This document shows positions 14,501 to 25,500 of a DNA stretch of 64,000 bases, piece by piece. The stretch is from NCBI GenBank assembly GCA_002943765.1, contig PQWQ01000006.1, forward strand, positions 2,790,001 through 2,854,000, in the 5' to 3' direction. Position 1 is the first letter of the stretch. Each line of letters begins with the position of its first letter. The position numbers and the translations under genes are program-made. The notes under the pieces are model-generated. The model was not told the DNA's origin, made no database searches, and saw only the letters and a list, made by a program, of their open reading frames with translations. Origin of the DNA: Psoroptes ovis (lineage: Eukaryota; Arthropoda; Arachnida; Sarcoptiformes; Psoroptidae).

Positions 14501-17500
14501 TATGTTCCAAGTAGCCAAATGACACAACACCCAATCATGGCAACAACAACTTACGAGCAGACAATGTCTACGGAATCGCCTCAATTATTCAACAATGAGA
14601 ATGAACATCCACAAATGCCACCAGAGATCGTGGATCAACAAACACCATCAACTATGAGTTCAACACCAAGTGAAACAGAATACGTTCCTGAAGAGCCACA
14701 AATTATAGTTGGAAGTGGTTCAGTTATGTTAGAACCAAGTAAAACAGCAATTTATAATGAAGAACCAATACTTTCAACATCAACATTGAAAGATACAACA
14801 GATGCAGTTGTATATTTCACTAATTTCATTTTGCCATCAAATGTTATTGAATCAGAAAATACGATAGATGGTGCGAAAGGACCAATTAATCCATTATTGA
14901 ATCATGGCGATCTGACATTAGTTGGTGATAATAATAGACCATCCAATATCATAATCGATCAACCAATACTTCAAAATACAATTAAGCCAACACATCTGAT
15001 TCCAGATGCTGTACCAGTTCCAATACAAACACAGTCTCCAGCCATTAAACCTGGAGCCATAATTGAATTGACCGATCTTTTAGATGGTGCTAATCTTGCT
15101 GGTAACATTGGTGAAGCTATCAAAGATATTGTACAAATATTGGCCAAAGGACAAAAGAACAAAATGCATCCAACACCAGTCCTTGATGCTGCTGCTTTAG
15201 ATATTGATCGCACATCTGTTGCTAAAGATATGATTATGCCACCAAAAGATGGTGTAACAGTTAGCCATATTGATGACCCAGTTTACATACCAATCAATCG
15301 TCCAGATTTACATCAAATGAAGCCCAATGATTTGTTCATATCTCCAACAATGGCTCTTCCATCATCATCGATATTCGAACAACCATCATCGTCCATACAA
15401 TTTACTGAAAGTATGCCACCTGTGGCTTATGTTCCGGTAGAATACACTGAATCAGAAGAAACCCTGTCTTCAAAACCGACAATATCGTCATCACCATTGC
15501 CATCATCATCGTCTCTACCAAAATCATCTAAAATTGATGAAATGTTTGTAACATCGATTTTAATTCAACCATCATCAACAATAACGGTATCGGTCAGTGA
15601 TGCATCATCAACAATCATTCGTGAACCACCATTTTTATTTCCATCATCAAAATCACCGATATTTAGTACAGCTGGCAGCGGCCCGACAAACACTGTTCCT
15701 ATAGAAACAAAATACATAACAAATGTTGAAAATTCACCATCAACAATCGTAATGACTACAACAAAGGTACGTTGATAACCATTTTTCGAAAAAAATTTTT
15801 CTAACTGATATAAATCATTTAAAATTAAATTTTCAAGGTTTATTACACGAGAGATTCTCCATTAACTATTACGTCTTCATACACATCGACAATGCCGCTC
15901 AGAACAGTAGTAACGACAATTTTTGGATCTAAAACTATCTTAAATACATACACCAATGAAATTAAACCAACAAAATCTACTCAAATACCATCAACTTCAT
16001 CAACAAAAGATTCTAATACCAGGATTCAAATCCAACCACAAGGTGGTACATCGACAAGTAGTAGCAATGAACCTCGTACACCATTCCGTCCAACACGAAA
16101 ACCAGGTGTTAATCGCTTTAAACCACCATCTCGGCCAACTGAAGCCCCTAAAATTTTCAAAACTAGTCATCGTCCAAGACAGCCATATAAACCATCGCCA
16201 ACGCCACCACCAGATTTTGAATTGGAACAGCAACGTCCAGGTGGATCATCATTCAAAAAGACGACAAAATTTTCGTATCCCAAAACAACAACACGGCCAG
16301 CCATTCTGGATCTTGATCAATGCAAACCTGGTTGTAATACTGCTAATAAAGAAATATGTAAAGAAATTGATGGAAAATTCAAATGTGATTGTCGTCCAGG
16401 TTATATTAAAAAATCAACCGGCAACGATGTTTGTTTGGGTAAGTTTTGATTCGATTTCATTAAGTTAAAATTCAATTAATTTAATTGATTTTTCCCATAG
16501 AATTACAAAACTTCATCGTATTGGTTCGTGTAACTAGATTGGGTGATCAAGATTTAGAATGGAATAGTATTTTGACAAATCATACATCTGATTTGTATCA
16601 AAATCTTGCCAAAGCAGCTAGAAATCAAATCGATACCGCTTATGTAATGATTAATAGTATGAAAGAAAATTATGTCGGAGCTGATGTTCTAGACATAAAT
16701 AAAGCACACGATGGCCATGGTGTTTTAGTCAATATGACCATCCATTTGACTGAATCAAATAATATTGATGAAGACTTAATACGTGAAGAATTATCCCGAA
16801 CATTGATGATGAAGCCCGCATCAACACAATCACCATCATCTGAATCAATGAATTCATCTTCTGAACAGTTGCCAAGTCCACAACAAATCTACGCTGATCT
16901 AGAAGATGTCATAGATTTCGATGAATGTAGTTCAGAAGAATACAATGATTGCGCAAGTTCTGCACGTTGTATAAATGAACCAGGGTCATATCGATGCGAA
17001 TGTTTGAATGGCTATCCTGATCTTGATCTTTCATTCCCTGGACGAATGTGTGCATCCGAAATCAAAGCTTGTGAGTTCTGTTATGGTCGCGGGGATTGTT
17101 ATCGTGATGAAACTGGACAAATAAGCTCATGTAAATGTCATCGAATGTATTTAGGACGCCGTTGTGAAATAAATGGTTTATGTAAGTTAATTGTCTTTAA
17201 AATATTAATGATATTGAACACTATTTTCGTTTCAGTATTGGCAATATTCATACCAGTGATAGCGATTTTGAGTATCATCACAATATGTTCAATCGTTTAT
17301 TGCTGTCGCAAATGGCGTAATCGTGCCTTGGTGAAAGGGTTCCGTAATTTCAGCGCTTATGGTCCTAATATGATTGGTTCGACGTTGGATCGTAAAGCAA
17401 TGTTAGAAACATCGAGCGATAATAGCGATCCATTACGATCCCATATGTCTTATGAAGGTCCAGTAATGAATGCGGTATGTTATTATAATTTATCTTAAAA

Positions 17501-18016
17501 TCATTTTCGATTAATAATTGTTTTTCGCCAAAGGCTGATGCGACATTATCACGAGAATATAGACGTCGTAGAGAAAGCGAGCATCCACATGTGCCACATC
17601 ATGATCCTCTTCAATATAATGGCGAATTGGTCGGTGCATCATATCCAAATATGGGTGCAACATCGATACCATTTAGTACACAATTTATGATACCAAGAGT
17701 TAGAAACGCAAGTAGCACAAGTCTACAAACCTACGGAAATAATAATAATAATAATGGTTATGTTGGTAATAATCGCAATCATAAACATCATTATCATGGT
17801 CAAAATAATAATAATAGTCATAATGGACATGGACATGCACATAATCACCATCATCATCATCATAATCATCATATGAATAACAACAATCAATCATCACATC
17901 ATCATCATCACCATCATACATCTAGTTATGATTATGACGGTGGTGGTAGCGGTGGAAGTGGTGGCAGTAATGGTGTTATTAATCATCGTAATCATCATCA
18001 ATATGGTGCATGGTGA
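2593..18016 (+). CDS. Giant mucin-like single-pass membrane protein (LDLa - Thr/Ser-rich repeat modules - EGF - SEA - 2 EGF - TM); 5' partial
   Basis: Six exons are seen: 2593-2895, 3615-15766, 15838-16438, 16501-17181, 17236-17474 and 17534-18016. All phases agree and give about 4818 residues, with the N-terminus missing upstream. Exon 1 encodes an LDL-receptor class A module (C..DGSDEC, then C..DDGSDEG). The 12.15 kb second exon encodes a Thr/Ser/Asn-rich, almost Cys-free region with repeated modules around TTYTYYTT..G....SREE..T.I. Next come an EGF (from DQCKPGC), a SEA domain (about 16510-16810), two EGFs (DECSSEEYNDC and CEFCYGRGDC), one membrane span (about 17240-17300, ends YCCRKW) and a tail rich in His, Asn and Gly. 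By family this is a cell-surface, heavily O-glycosylated protein of apical epithelium or cuticle-secreting cells. That role is inferred, and no orthologue name is certain. The repeat module may belong to an uncharacterised insect family such as DUF4758, which I cannot verify. No clear AATAAA follows the stop. Confidence 0.85.
2896..3614 (+). other. Intron 719 bp in the giant mucin-like gene
   Basis: Donor GTAAGT follows CAACG and acceptor TTAG precedes GAATGTTACC. The codon split across it is G|GA (Gly), phase 1. It is AT-rich and I see no other gene in it. Confidence 0.85.
17182..17235 (+). other. 54-bp intron with no in-frame stop
   Basis: Donor GTAAGT and acceptor TTTCAG interrupt the coding sequence just before the membrane span. 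The intron is a multiple of three and open in the coding frame, so the reading frame continues if it is retained. Splicing joins Gly-Leu to Leu-Leu-Ala at the start of the hydrophobic helix. Confidence 0.7.
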
Positions 18017-20266
18017 AAAACCAATTAAAAATTCGAAACGAATGATAAACAATGACCGATGACAATGCATTAAATGACAATTTTCAAGCTTTTTTTGTTT
18101 TTTTCTTTTTTTGATTTGAAAAGTCAAAGTTATTATGATTATCATTATTATTAATCATTAATCATTTGTTTGTGTTTATTATTATTATTTTTTCTTCTTG
18201 ATTTTCTCAATCATTATGTTTGTTGTTTGCTGGAATAATGAATAAGAATGATTAATTTTGGAGAAAATCTTGATCAATCGCTAATATATCACTGCCTTAA
18301 TGATGATAATAATAATGATTCATCTACGAATGAATACATTTCATTTTTAAACTTAATTTTTGTGATGTTTTTTCTATTTTTTTTTTTTGGCCATTCACAT
18401 TCAAATTGGACCGATAATTAATTCATTGACATTGACATTAAGAAATCTGTTAATTTAATTTAATTTAATTAGTTTGTTCTTTCTTTAAATTGTAAAATAA
18501 TAATAATAATTATATTAATATAAACGACATAATCATAATCGATTTTTGTTCGACATTTTTTTCTCTTTTTTTTTGAAAATTTTAACCTTTACGTGTAATT
18601 TCTGAGTTTGTAAATCAATCATTCAATCTTTCAAAGTGATTAAATGTTAAAAATTGACACATGTTTTGCAAAACGCAAAAATCTTTTCACTCTGAAAAAT
18701 TGTTTTTTCGTTTAATTTTAAGAAATTTTTGTTTTCCATTTTTTTCTTTGAATCAAAACAATTTGAAAATAACCAAATCATTTTTCATTTCAATCAAGTT
18801 ATTTATCTCATACAACATTTTTCAAACATCATTATTATTATTATTACAATTCATCATTATTATTATTCATTTTTATTTTTAAATCATGAATTATTTTCCA
18901 TCATTAAATCCAATTATTATTAATATCAATGATTTTGTTAGTTTATTTGTGCGTAATGTAAAATCCTTACGCTTATATTTTTTTAATATTTACTTTTCCG
19001 AATTATCATTTGATTATTGAATCAACATCTTGATCATCATTTCATGAATTCCGGTAGGCCATTCAGTAATCCAATCAATTTTGTCTTTTTTTTTGTTTAT
19101 TTTTCTTTCAAGTTTCATTCTTTCATTTCATTTTATCTCGCTATCTTTCGGTGCATTCGGTTCGTACACCGGAAATTTGGAGATTTTCACCGTTTTCTTC
19201 ATCACCATTATTTATTCAAAATTCACTTGAGAATTTTGAATCTGAAATTTCGTTCATTGAAATTTGAATTTCAAATTGAAAATTCAACATTATTGTATCA
19301 TTGTTGAAGATTATCATTTTTATTTGCCTAAAAATTTTTCTCCTTCCCACCATTATTATATGCGATGATTTTTTTTAGTCATAATTTCTATGTTTATTTT
19401 GACCATTCGCCATGACAATTGAATAATATCATATTGATATTTGAAAATTCCCAAACATGTATTGTTTTGGAGGAAAAAAAATGAATTGGATCGATGTTTT
19501 CTTGATTCGCTTGATATGATTCAGTTATGATTCATTGAATTTACCCACTCATCCAATATTTTTTTTCCAAAATCAAATCATCGCAATTATAAATAAATAG
19601 AAATCATTGAATTATGATTTGAAAAACAAATGATTTTATTGTGATTTTACAAATAATTGACAATTTTCTTTTGCTGTTTTTGCCATTGCTTAGGTGTATT
19701 GTGTGTTTTTGAATGTGTCAATATCAATTAATCGGGTGGATAGTTTCATAATAAAAACAAAGGAGAAAAAAATGTCGCGAAATTATAAATAAGTTTTTAA
19801 AAAAAATCAGATTCAGATTCATATGACACTGAAATGTGAATAGAATCTGAATTAGGAATCAAGATTGAAAAGATAGGATAAGAAAGAATTCCGAAAAAAA
19901 AATGGTACAGGAATCAAAGATGAAAGAAGAAATAAAAACATATTTGACAAATAGAGATAATGATAATGAGTTTGATTATAATTAATCGAAAAAAATTCAT
20001 TTGGAAATTCTTTTTTCAAATTGTGTATTTGATTTAAATTCAATCGAATTAAATTTAGATTAAAAATTCTTATTAAAATTCATATCTTGATGAGCTGGTA
20101 TTATCTTATTTTTTTGCGGCGCATTTCGCTCAGCGACAATTTTCAATTGATTGTCTAAAATGTGCCGATTTTCAAATACATTATACCAATATAATATTGG
20201 CATATTGATAAAAAAAAGTTGATAATTAACAGATAATATTTTCCTTTTGTCCTTTTGAAATATTTA
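18017..20266. other. Intergenic, AT-rich; 3' UTR of the mucin-like gene then nothing recognised
   Basis: The first few hundred bases are probably the 3' UTR of the mucin-like gene. The rest holds T-rich tracts and short open frames without codon structure or recognisable protein similarity. A 15-bp near-palindrome (CCAATAT-A-ATATTGG, 20186-20200) lies just downstream of the minus-strand CRF-binding protein stop. It is too simple to assign a role. Confidence 0.6.
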
Positions 20267-22574
20267 CTAATCTTGTAAATTTAATGGACAAATCAATGAT
20301 GCTGGCTGATTGCTCGGTGGTTCTAAATCTAACATTGGTTCATAACCGAATTCGATTTGATTGTCATATTCACCGCTTGACACTAAACGTACGGCTGTAT
20401 TCGTACACATTACGGTGAATCGTTTCTTATCTGATTAAATTGAATAAAGAATTGAATAAAAGAAAAAGTGAGACAATTTTCATGTTAATATTTTCGTGAA
20501 TATTCATCATAAAAAGTATACGCACATGGAAATGGACGAAAACCACAAACATCATCACCAACTTGCATTAAATGTGTATCTAGTCCTTGACCACCACGAA
20601 ATTCAACATAATCATCCATACCTCTTTTTTTGCACTAATAATAAAAGTTATAAAAATAATAAATTATTGGTTTATTAGTTTCTAGTTTTCTATAGAAAAT
20701 GAATGAAATGGATTACTTTTTTTATAACACCAGTTTCAATAACATAATTTCTTGGTGAATGTATGATGCCATCTAAACGCCGATAACTTTGCCCAACATT
20801 TAATGACAATATACGGAATGATGCACTGAACAATATTGACATTGTACAATTAATACGACGGCCATAATTTCGTAATGTATAGATTCCATAATTGACTCCT
20901 TGTATTATCGTATTGCATGCTAATAAATATATAATATATTCAAAGTTTTATAGAAATTTGAATTATGAAACAAACAAAAAATAAATAAATAAATAAATAA
21001 ATAAACAATTTCCTGTAATTTCAATGAATATTCTAGCAGAAAGCATATCAACTTACGTTTGGGGTTTTCGATAAATGAAACCCGAACAGTGAAACCTTGT
21101 CCAACATTAGGAATGCGATATTCGATTAGGCCAACATTTTGTGACATCCTAAATATTTTTTTCGGTTTCAAATGACCACAAAATTCATGATAACGTGCAT
21201 CTCTCGGTATTGGATGATCTTCAACACTTGGAAAAAATTGTCCCATCAATTCCCAGCCATCAACAACACTCAATAATCCACTCTTATGACAGCTAATATC
21301 AAAATTTAAAAATTCTATTTCAACTAATTGTGTTGGACTTGCCATCAAATAGAGACCACAAACAAGATTACTTTCTTCTTCTGATGTCAATGTATAAATG
21401 CCTTCTTCTGTTTTGACAAATATACAATCTATTCATATTCAAAATATTTAAAATTGTATGTGGTTGAATGGTCGCATTTGGGATAAAAAATAATTTTGAA
21501 AAGAAAATCCATTTATTATTATTTGACGTAGTCACAATCAGTCAGTATGTAAAAGAATGTATATTATTTTTTTGTCTCGAATTGATTTGAAAATAATTTT
21601 TCATTTTTTTGTTTGTTTATATTCATTTTTACCTTTGGGATTTAATTGGACAATATTTTCCGTAATGTTTTCATTGGCAAACATCATCATATTATCCATA
21701 AATGATGATGATGGCTCCGATGATAATGATGTTGATGATGATGATGATTGTGAAAGCAATGGATCATTATTGAATAATTCGTTTTCTTTTGTTGATGATG
21801 ATGATGATAATGAGGATGGTGGCGGTGGTTGTGGTGATAAATGTCGTGGCAATATCTGTTTCAAAGGTTTATTGTCATTTTGATCGATCTAAATGATTCA
21901 TGAATGAAGGGAGTGATTATTAATTAGAAACGGATATGAAACATCAAATTGAATTAAAATCTTTTGAATCATCATTTTTTTCTGCTCTAACATTCTACAT
22001 AACTTTTGATTGATTATTGAATTGATTTTATTTGTGGATCAAAATGAAAACTTTTTTGAAAATTAAAAAATAAATAAATGCCTATCGAAGCGTAATTGAT
22101 TCGTTCAAAAAATTGCTCAAAATCTAATTGAAAGTGTTTTGATTTTTTTTTTGTATTTCAAAAAAATAACAAATTGGGACAAACCGATTAATCAAAAATG
22201 ATACATTGCAATAAATGGAAATTTTTTACGAAATTTTTTTTTCAATTTAATTTTTGTCAAAGACATTAATTCAAAGGTTTCCTGCCTTCTCGAAATGGTC
22301 ATTTTTTAATACTTTTTTTTATTTCATTCATTTCAAAGTGAAATAATAAATAACTTACCAAATCATTTAATTGATCAAAATCAACGACAGGAGTTGAATG
22401 GATATGATTGAAAAATAACATTAATTGAAATAAAAGACATAAATTAATTTTAAATATCATAGGCAAACGATGACGATGATGACGATGATGATGATGATGA
22501 ATTGACTTATAGCTATTGAATCTAGATGATGATGATTGTTTGAATAGCAAATTTTTTGATTTAATTATATCCAT
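20267..22574 (-). CDS. CRHBP: Corticotropin-releasing factor-binding protein (CRF-BP), secreted
   Basis: Six coding exons on the minus strand: 22460(or 22574)-22359, 21888-21633, 21407-21057, 20919-20717, 20634-20526 and 20430-20267. Phases agree throughout. Diagnostic stretches are DISCHKSG, VVDGWELMGQFFPS, DHPIPRDARYHEFC, SQNVGLIEYRIP.VGQGF, DDYVEFRGGQGLD and CTNTAVRLVSSGEY, all matching the CRF-BP family in order. The family binds CRF/urocortin-type peptides outside the cell; in arthropods the partner is presumably the CRF-like diuretic hormone (inference). The Met whose codon starts at 22460 begins a good signal peptide (hydrophobic core LCLLFQLMLFF), giving about 394 residues; the upstream Met at 22574 would add 38 His/Ser-rich residues before it and is less likely. 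Human CRF-BP has 322 residues. The excess is a Ser/Pro-rich acidic insertion after the signal (exon 21633-21888). An ATAA microsatellite lies in the intron at 20920-21056. Confidence 0.93.
20979..21005. repeat. (ATAA)n microsatellite in a CRHBP intron
   Basis: About six to seven uninterrupted ATAA units inside the intron between the CRHBP exons 21057-21407 and 20717-20919. Confidence 0.9.
21889..22358 (-). other. First CRHBP intron (470 bp)
   Basis: It separates the signal-peptide exon (donor GTAAGT after GATTTG) from the Ser/Pro-rich exon (acceptor TTTAG before ATCGATC). It is phase 0. Nothing else is recognised in it. Confidence 0.85.
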
Positions 22575-25500
22575 TTTTTCTGTTGAAAATTATTTTTGTT
22601 TCCTTGATGAAATCAATAAATAATAAATCGACGATAATGATAATGAATTTTCCAAAAAAGAAAACTTTTGTTTTGAGGTATACTTGATTAATATAATTAT
22701 TTCAAGCTATCAAAAAACATTCAAATGAGAGATCTGAATTGATTCTTTTATTAGAAATTTTGAAAATTTTATGGAATGAAGTTTTCATTTAGGAATCAAA
22801 GGAGAATATGAAAAACTCATAAAATACTACAAACATTGTCAAATGGATGGATGCTTGAAAATTGAAGATTTTTTTTCTGAATTATTCAAGATTATTTTAT
22901 TGAGAATTTCTAAAAAATTCTCAATAAAATAGAAAAAATCAATGAATTATTTATCGAAAAATTCGATTGAAAATGATGATCAATAAGATGATATTATTAT
23001 TATTAGTATTATTGATCTCAATCGATTATCATTAGTTTTATCGTCTCAAATATTTAATGTGTCAGTATTCGATGTTTTAGACGATGTCAGTATGTAAGTT
23101 TGTTTGTTTATCATTCAATCTATTACAGGAAAATGTCAAAATAACACTGATGATAATAATAATGATAATGACATCTTTAAAAAAATATAATCATAATGTT
23201 TGTTATTTTTATTATCATCATTATTATTAACATGAATAATTTGATTATTATTATTCATGAACATCATTTTCGTTATTTAATATTCATGAAAATGACTTTT
23301 AATACTGTTATTATTATTAGCAAAATTATTATTATAAATTATAATGAAAATATTAATAATAAAAATTGATCGATCGCGTGACACCTATTACAACTATGAT
23401 GTTGTTGTTTTGTATCATTTTTACAAACGAAACAATTTGCGAAAATGTTGTTGTCATCGCTGTAATAAACACGAATACACACACACTAACTCAATTAAGT
23501 AAAATAAAAGTAAAAACAAAATTAAATTAATGAATATTATAAGAAATAAAGAAAACCTTTGACAATTTATTTCATCAAAATAAATTATGAATGAATGATT
23601 ATGATGATGATGGTGATCAGAAATATTCAACAAAGTAAAATGTAAATATAATCACATCAAGCTAAAAATATTGACAACAACTAAAACCAAATGACAAAAA
23701 ATTTCTATAAAAAGTGAATATTTTATTGTTATTATTATTATTTATTTACGTTAAGTAATTATTTAAATGATGGTATGTTTGGAATGTATGATTATGATGA
23801 TTGTCAAACGGAATTTAAATTTGAGTAAACGAAGAAAAAACTAGAAATAATGATAATCAATTGATCATTTTACATTCAAACCAATGCACGTAGATGTTTA
23901 TTAGGATTGTCTTATGATTTGTTGCTGATTTATCGTCGTCGATCATAGTGTAGTATCATCAAAATGTTGTTGATGTTGATGTTGAGAAAATTCTTTGAAT
24001 TTTATTTTAAAAAATTTGATTGAGCAATTGATTTGCATCAAAATAAAACAACAATATAATTTAATGAATAATAAATGTGATCAACGTATTACGACGGAAA
24101 TATTTCAATGAAATTTTAATGAATTGAAAATATTAACAATAACATCAATAATAAATTTTCACCATCGTTTGCACCGAGATAAAAGAGTAGAAGTAAAGAT
24201 TTAAATTAATCCGAGAATTCTCGGAAAAAAATTGGAACGAAAAATTCAAAGAAATCTCAAGTTGATTCATAAAATTTTGATTTTAATTCATTTTTTTTTC
24301 AAAATTTTCAGTGCATTTGTAAGTAAAATATGTAAAGATCATTATTATAATAATAATATTTAGTTGCATCATCATTTCAGTTAATAATCATAAAAAAATG
24401 TATATGAATGAATGAAATTAATAATTTTTTTTGTCATCATTTTTTTGATTGATAAATGATTTTTACATGGAGAAATATGTATTTATATTTCTTACGGAAA
24501 ACAAAAAATCATTTGATTCATTGAAGATGTATGCTTGTTTTAAAATTTTTCAAAATTATTTCAAACGTAATATTTTCCATTCGAGAACATTTATTCTTAA
24601 ATGGAATTTTTAAATTTTTTCTTTTTTTGAAAAAATTTTCAAAAATTTCAATCATTTATATACAATTCTTCGTTCTCTTCAATTGCTTGTGAAATATGTT
24701 TGTAAAACATATCGTTTTTCGTCGTAGTTTCTTGTTCGTTGAATAAGTTTTGAAAAAATTATTATGATTATCAGAAATATTGTTCTATAATCATAACATC
24801 CTATAGCTTTGAATATTTTCTATAATTTAGCGCATGTGATTTTCATCATTATTATATTATTTTCGATTCATATTTTCATAGTTTCCACTATATTTTGGAC
24901 AAATATAATCTTTGTTCTCAATGATTTTATTTGGATTATATTAGATTAAATCTTTGATCATTAATTTATTAGAATTTTAACGAATATTCAAACATTATTA
25001 TGAAATCAAACATTTATTAATTAAAATTCAAAGATGATAAAAAATTTAGACACAAATGTTTGAATTTATCTTTGTAGATAAGTTAAATGTTGAGAATAAT
25101 GGAAAAAAATTAAATTAAATTTCATATAAACGACTTTTTTGTTTGTACTTTTTGTTTCTTAATAAATTAATTAAAAAACCTTTTTTAATAAAAAAAAACA
25201 TTTCAAATATTTATCCATTCGATTCATCCGAATAACAATAATTTGACCTTTATAAATCTTAGATAAACAAAGTAAGACAATGATAATCATTGATTTAAAA
25301 AAAATCAATGATAGTTATTATCAATCGACTATTGATAAAATAACAATTCAGTCTTTCAATAAAAAATACAAATCAATGATTTTGAAATTTTAAATAACAC
25401 GAATATCTTGCACAAATCAACGAAAAGCAACATAAAAGTGAAATGATATGAAATCAAAACAAAAATCTTGAAATTTTCATTTGAAATAGTCTTATAAGAT

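Noticed and set aside
15956..16468. Second plus-strand frame (170 codons) overlapping the EGF exon
   Set aside because: The other frame has the EGF Cys pattern and correct splice phases on both sides; this one has neither.
18661..19307. Several small plus-strand frames after the mucin gene
   Set aside because: Phe/Ile/Lys/His-rich products typical of random AT-rich sequence, no domain or splice partner.
22299..22358. Continuation of the CRHBP first exon beyond GATTTG
   Set aside because: A GTAAGT donor ends the exon at 22359 and the next exon joins in phase 0; the trailing residues are intron.
25286..25312. 11-bp inverted repeat with a 5-nt A loop
   Set aside because: Listed within the gap description only: its AT-rich arms (TCATTGATTT type) are easily produced by chance in this sequence.
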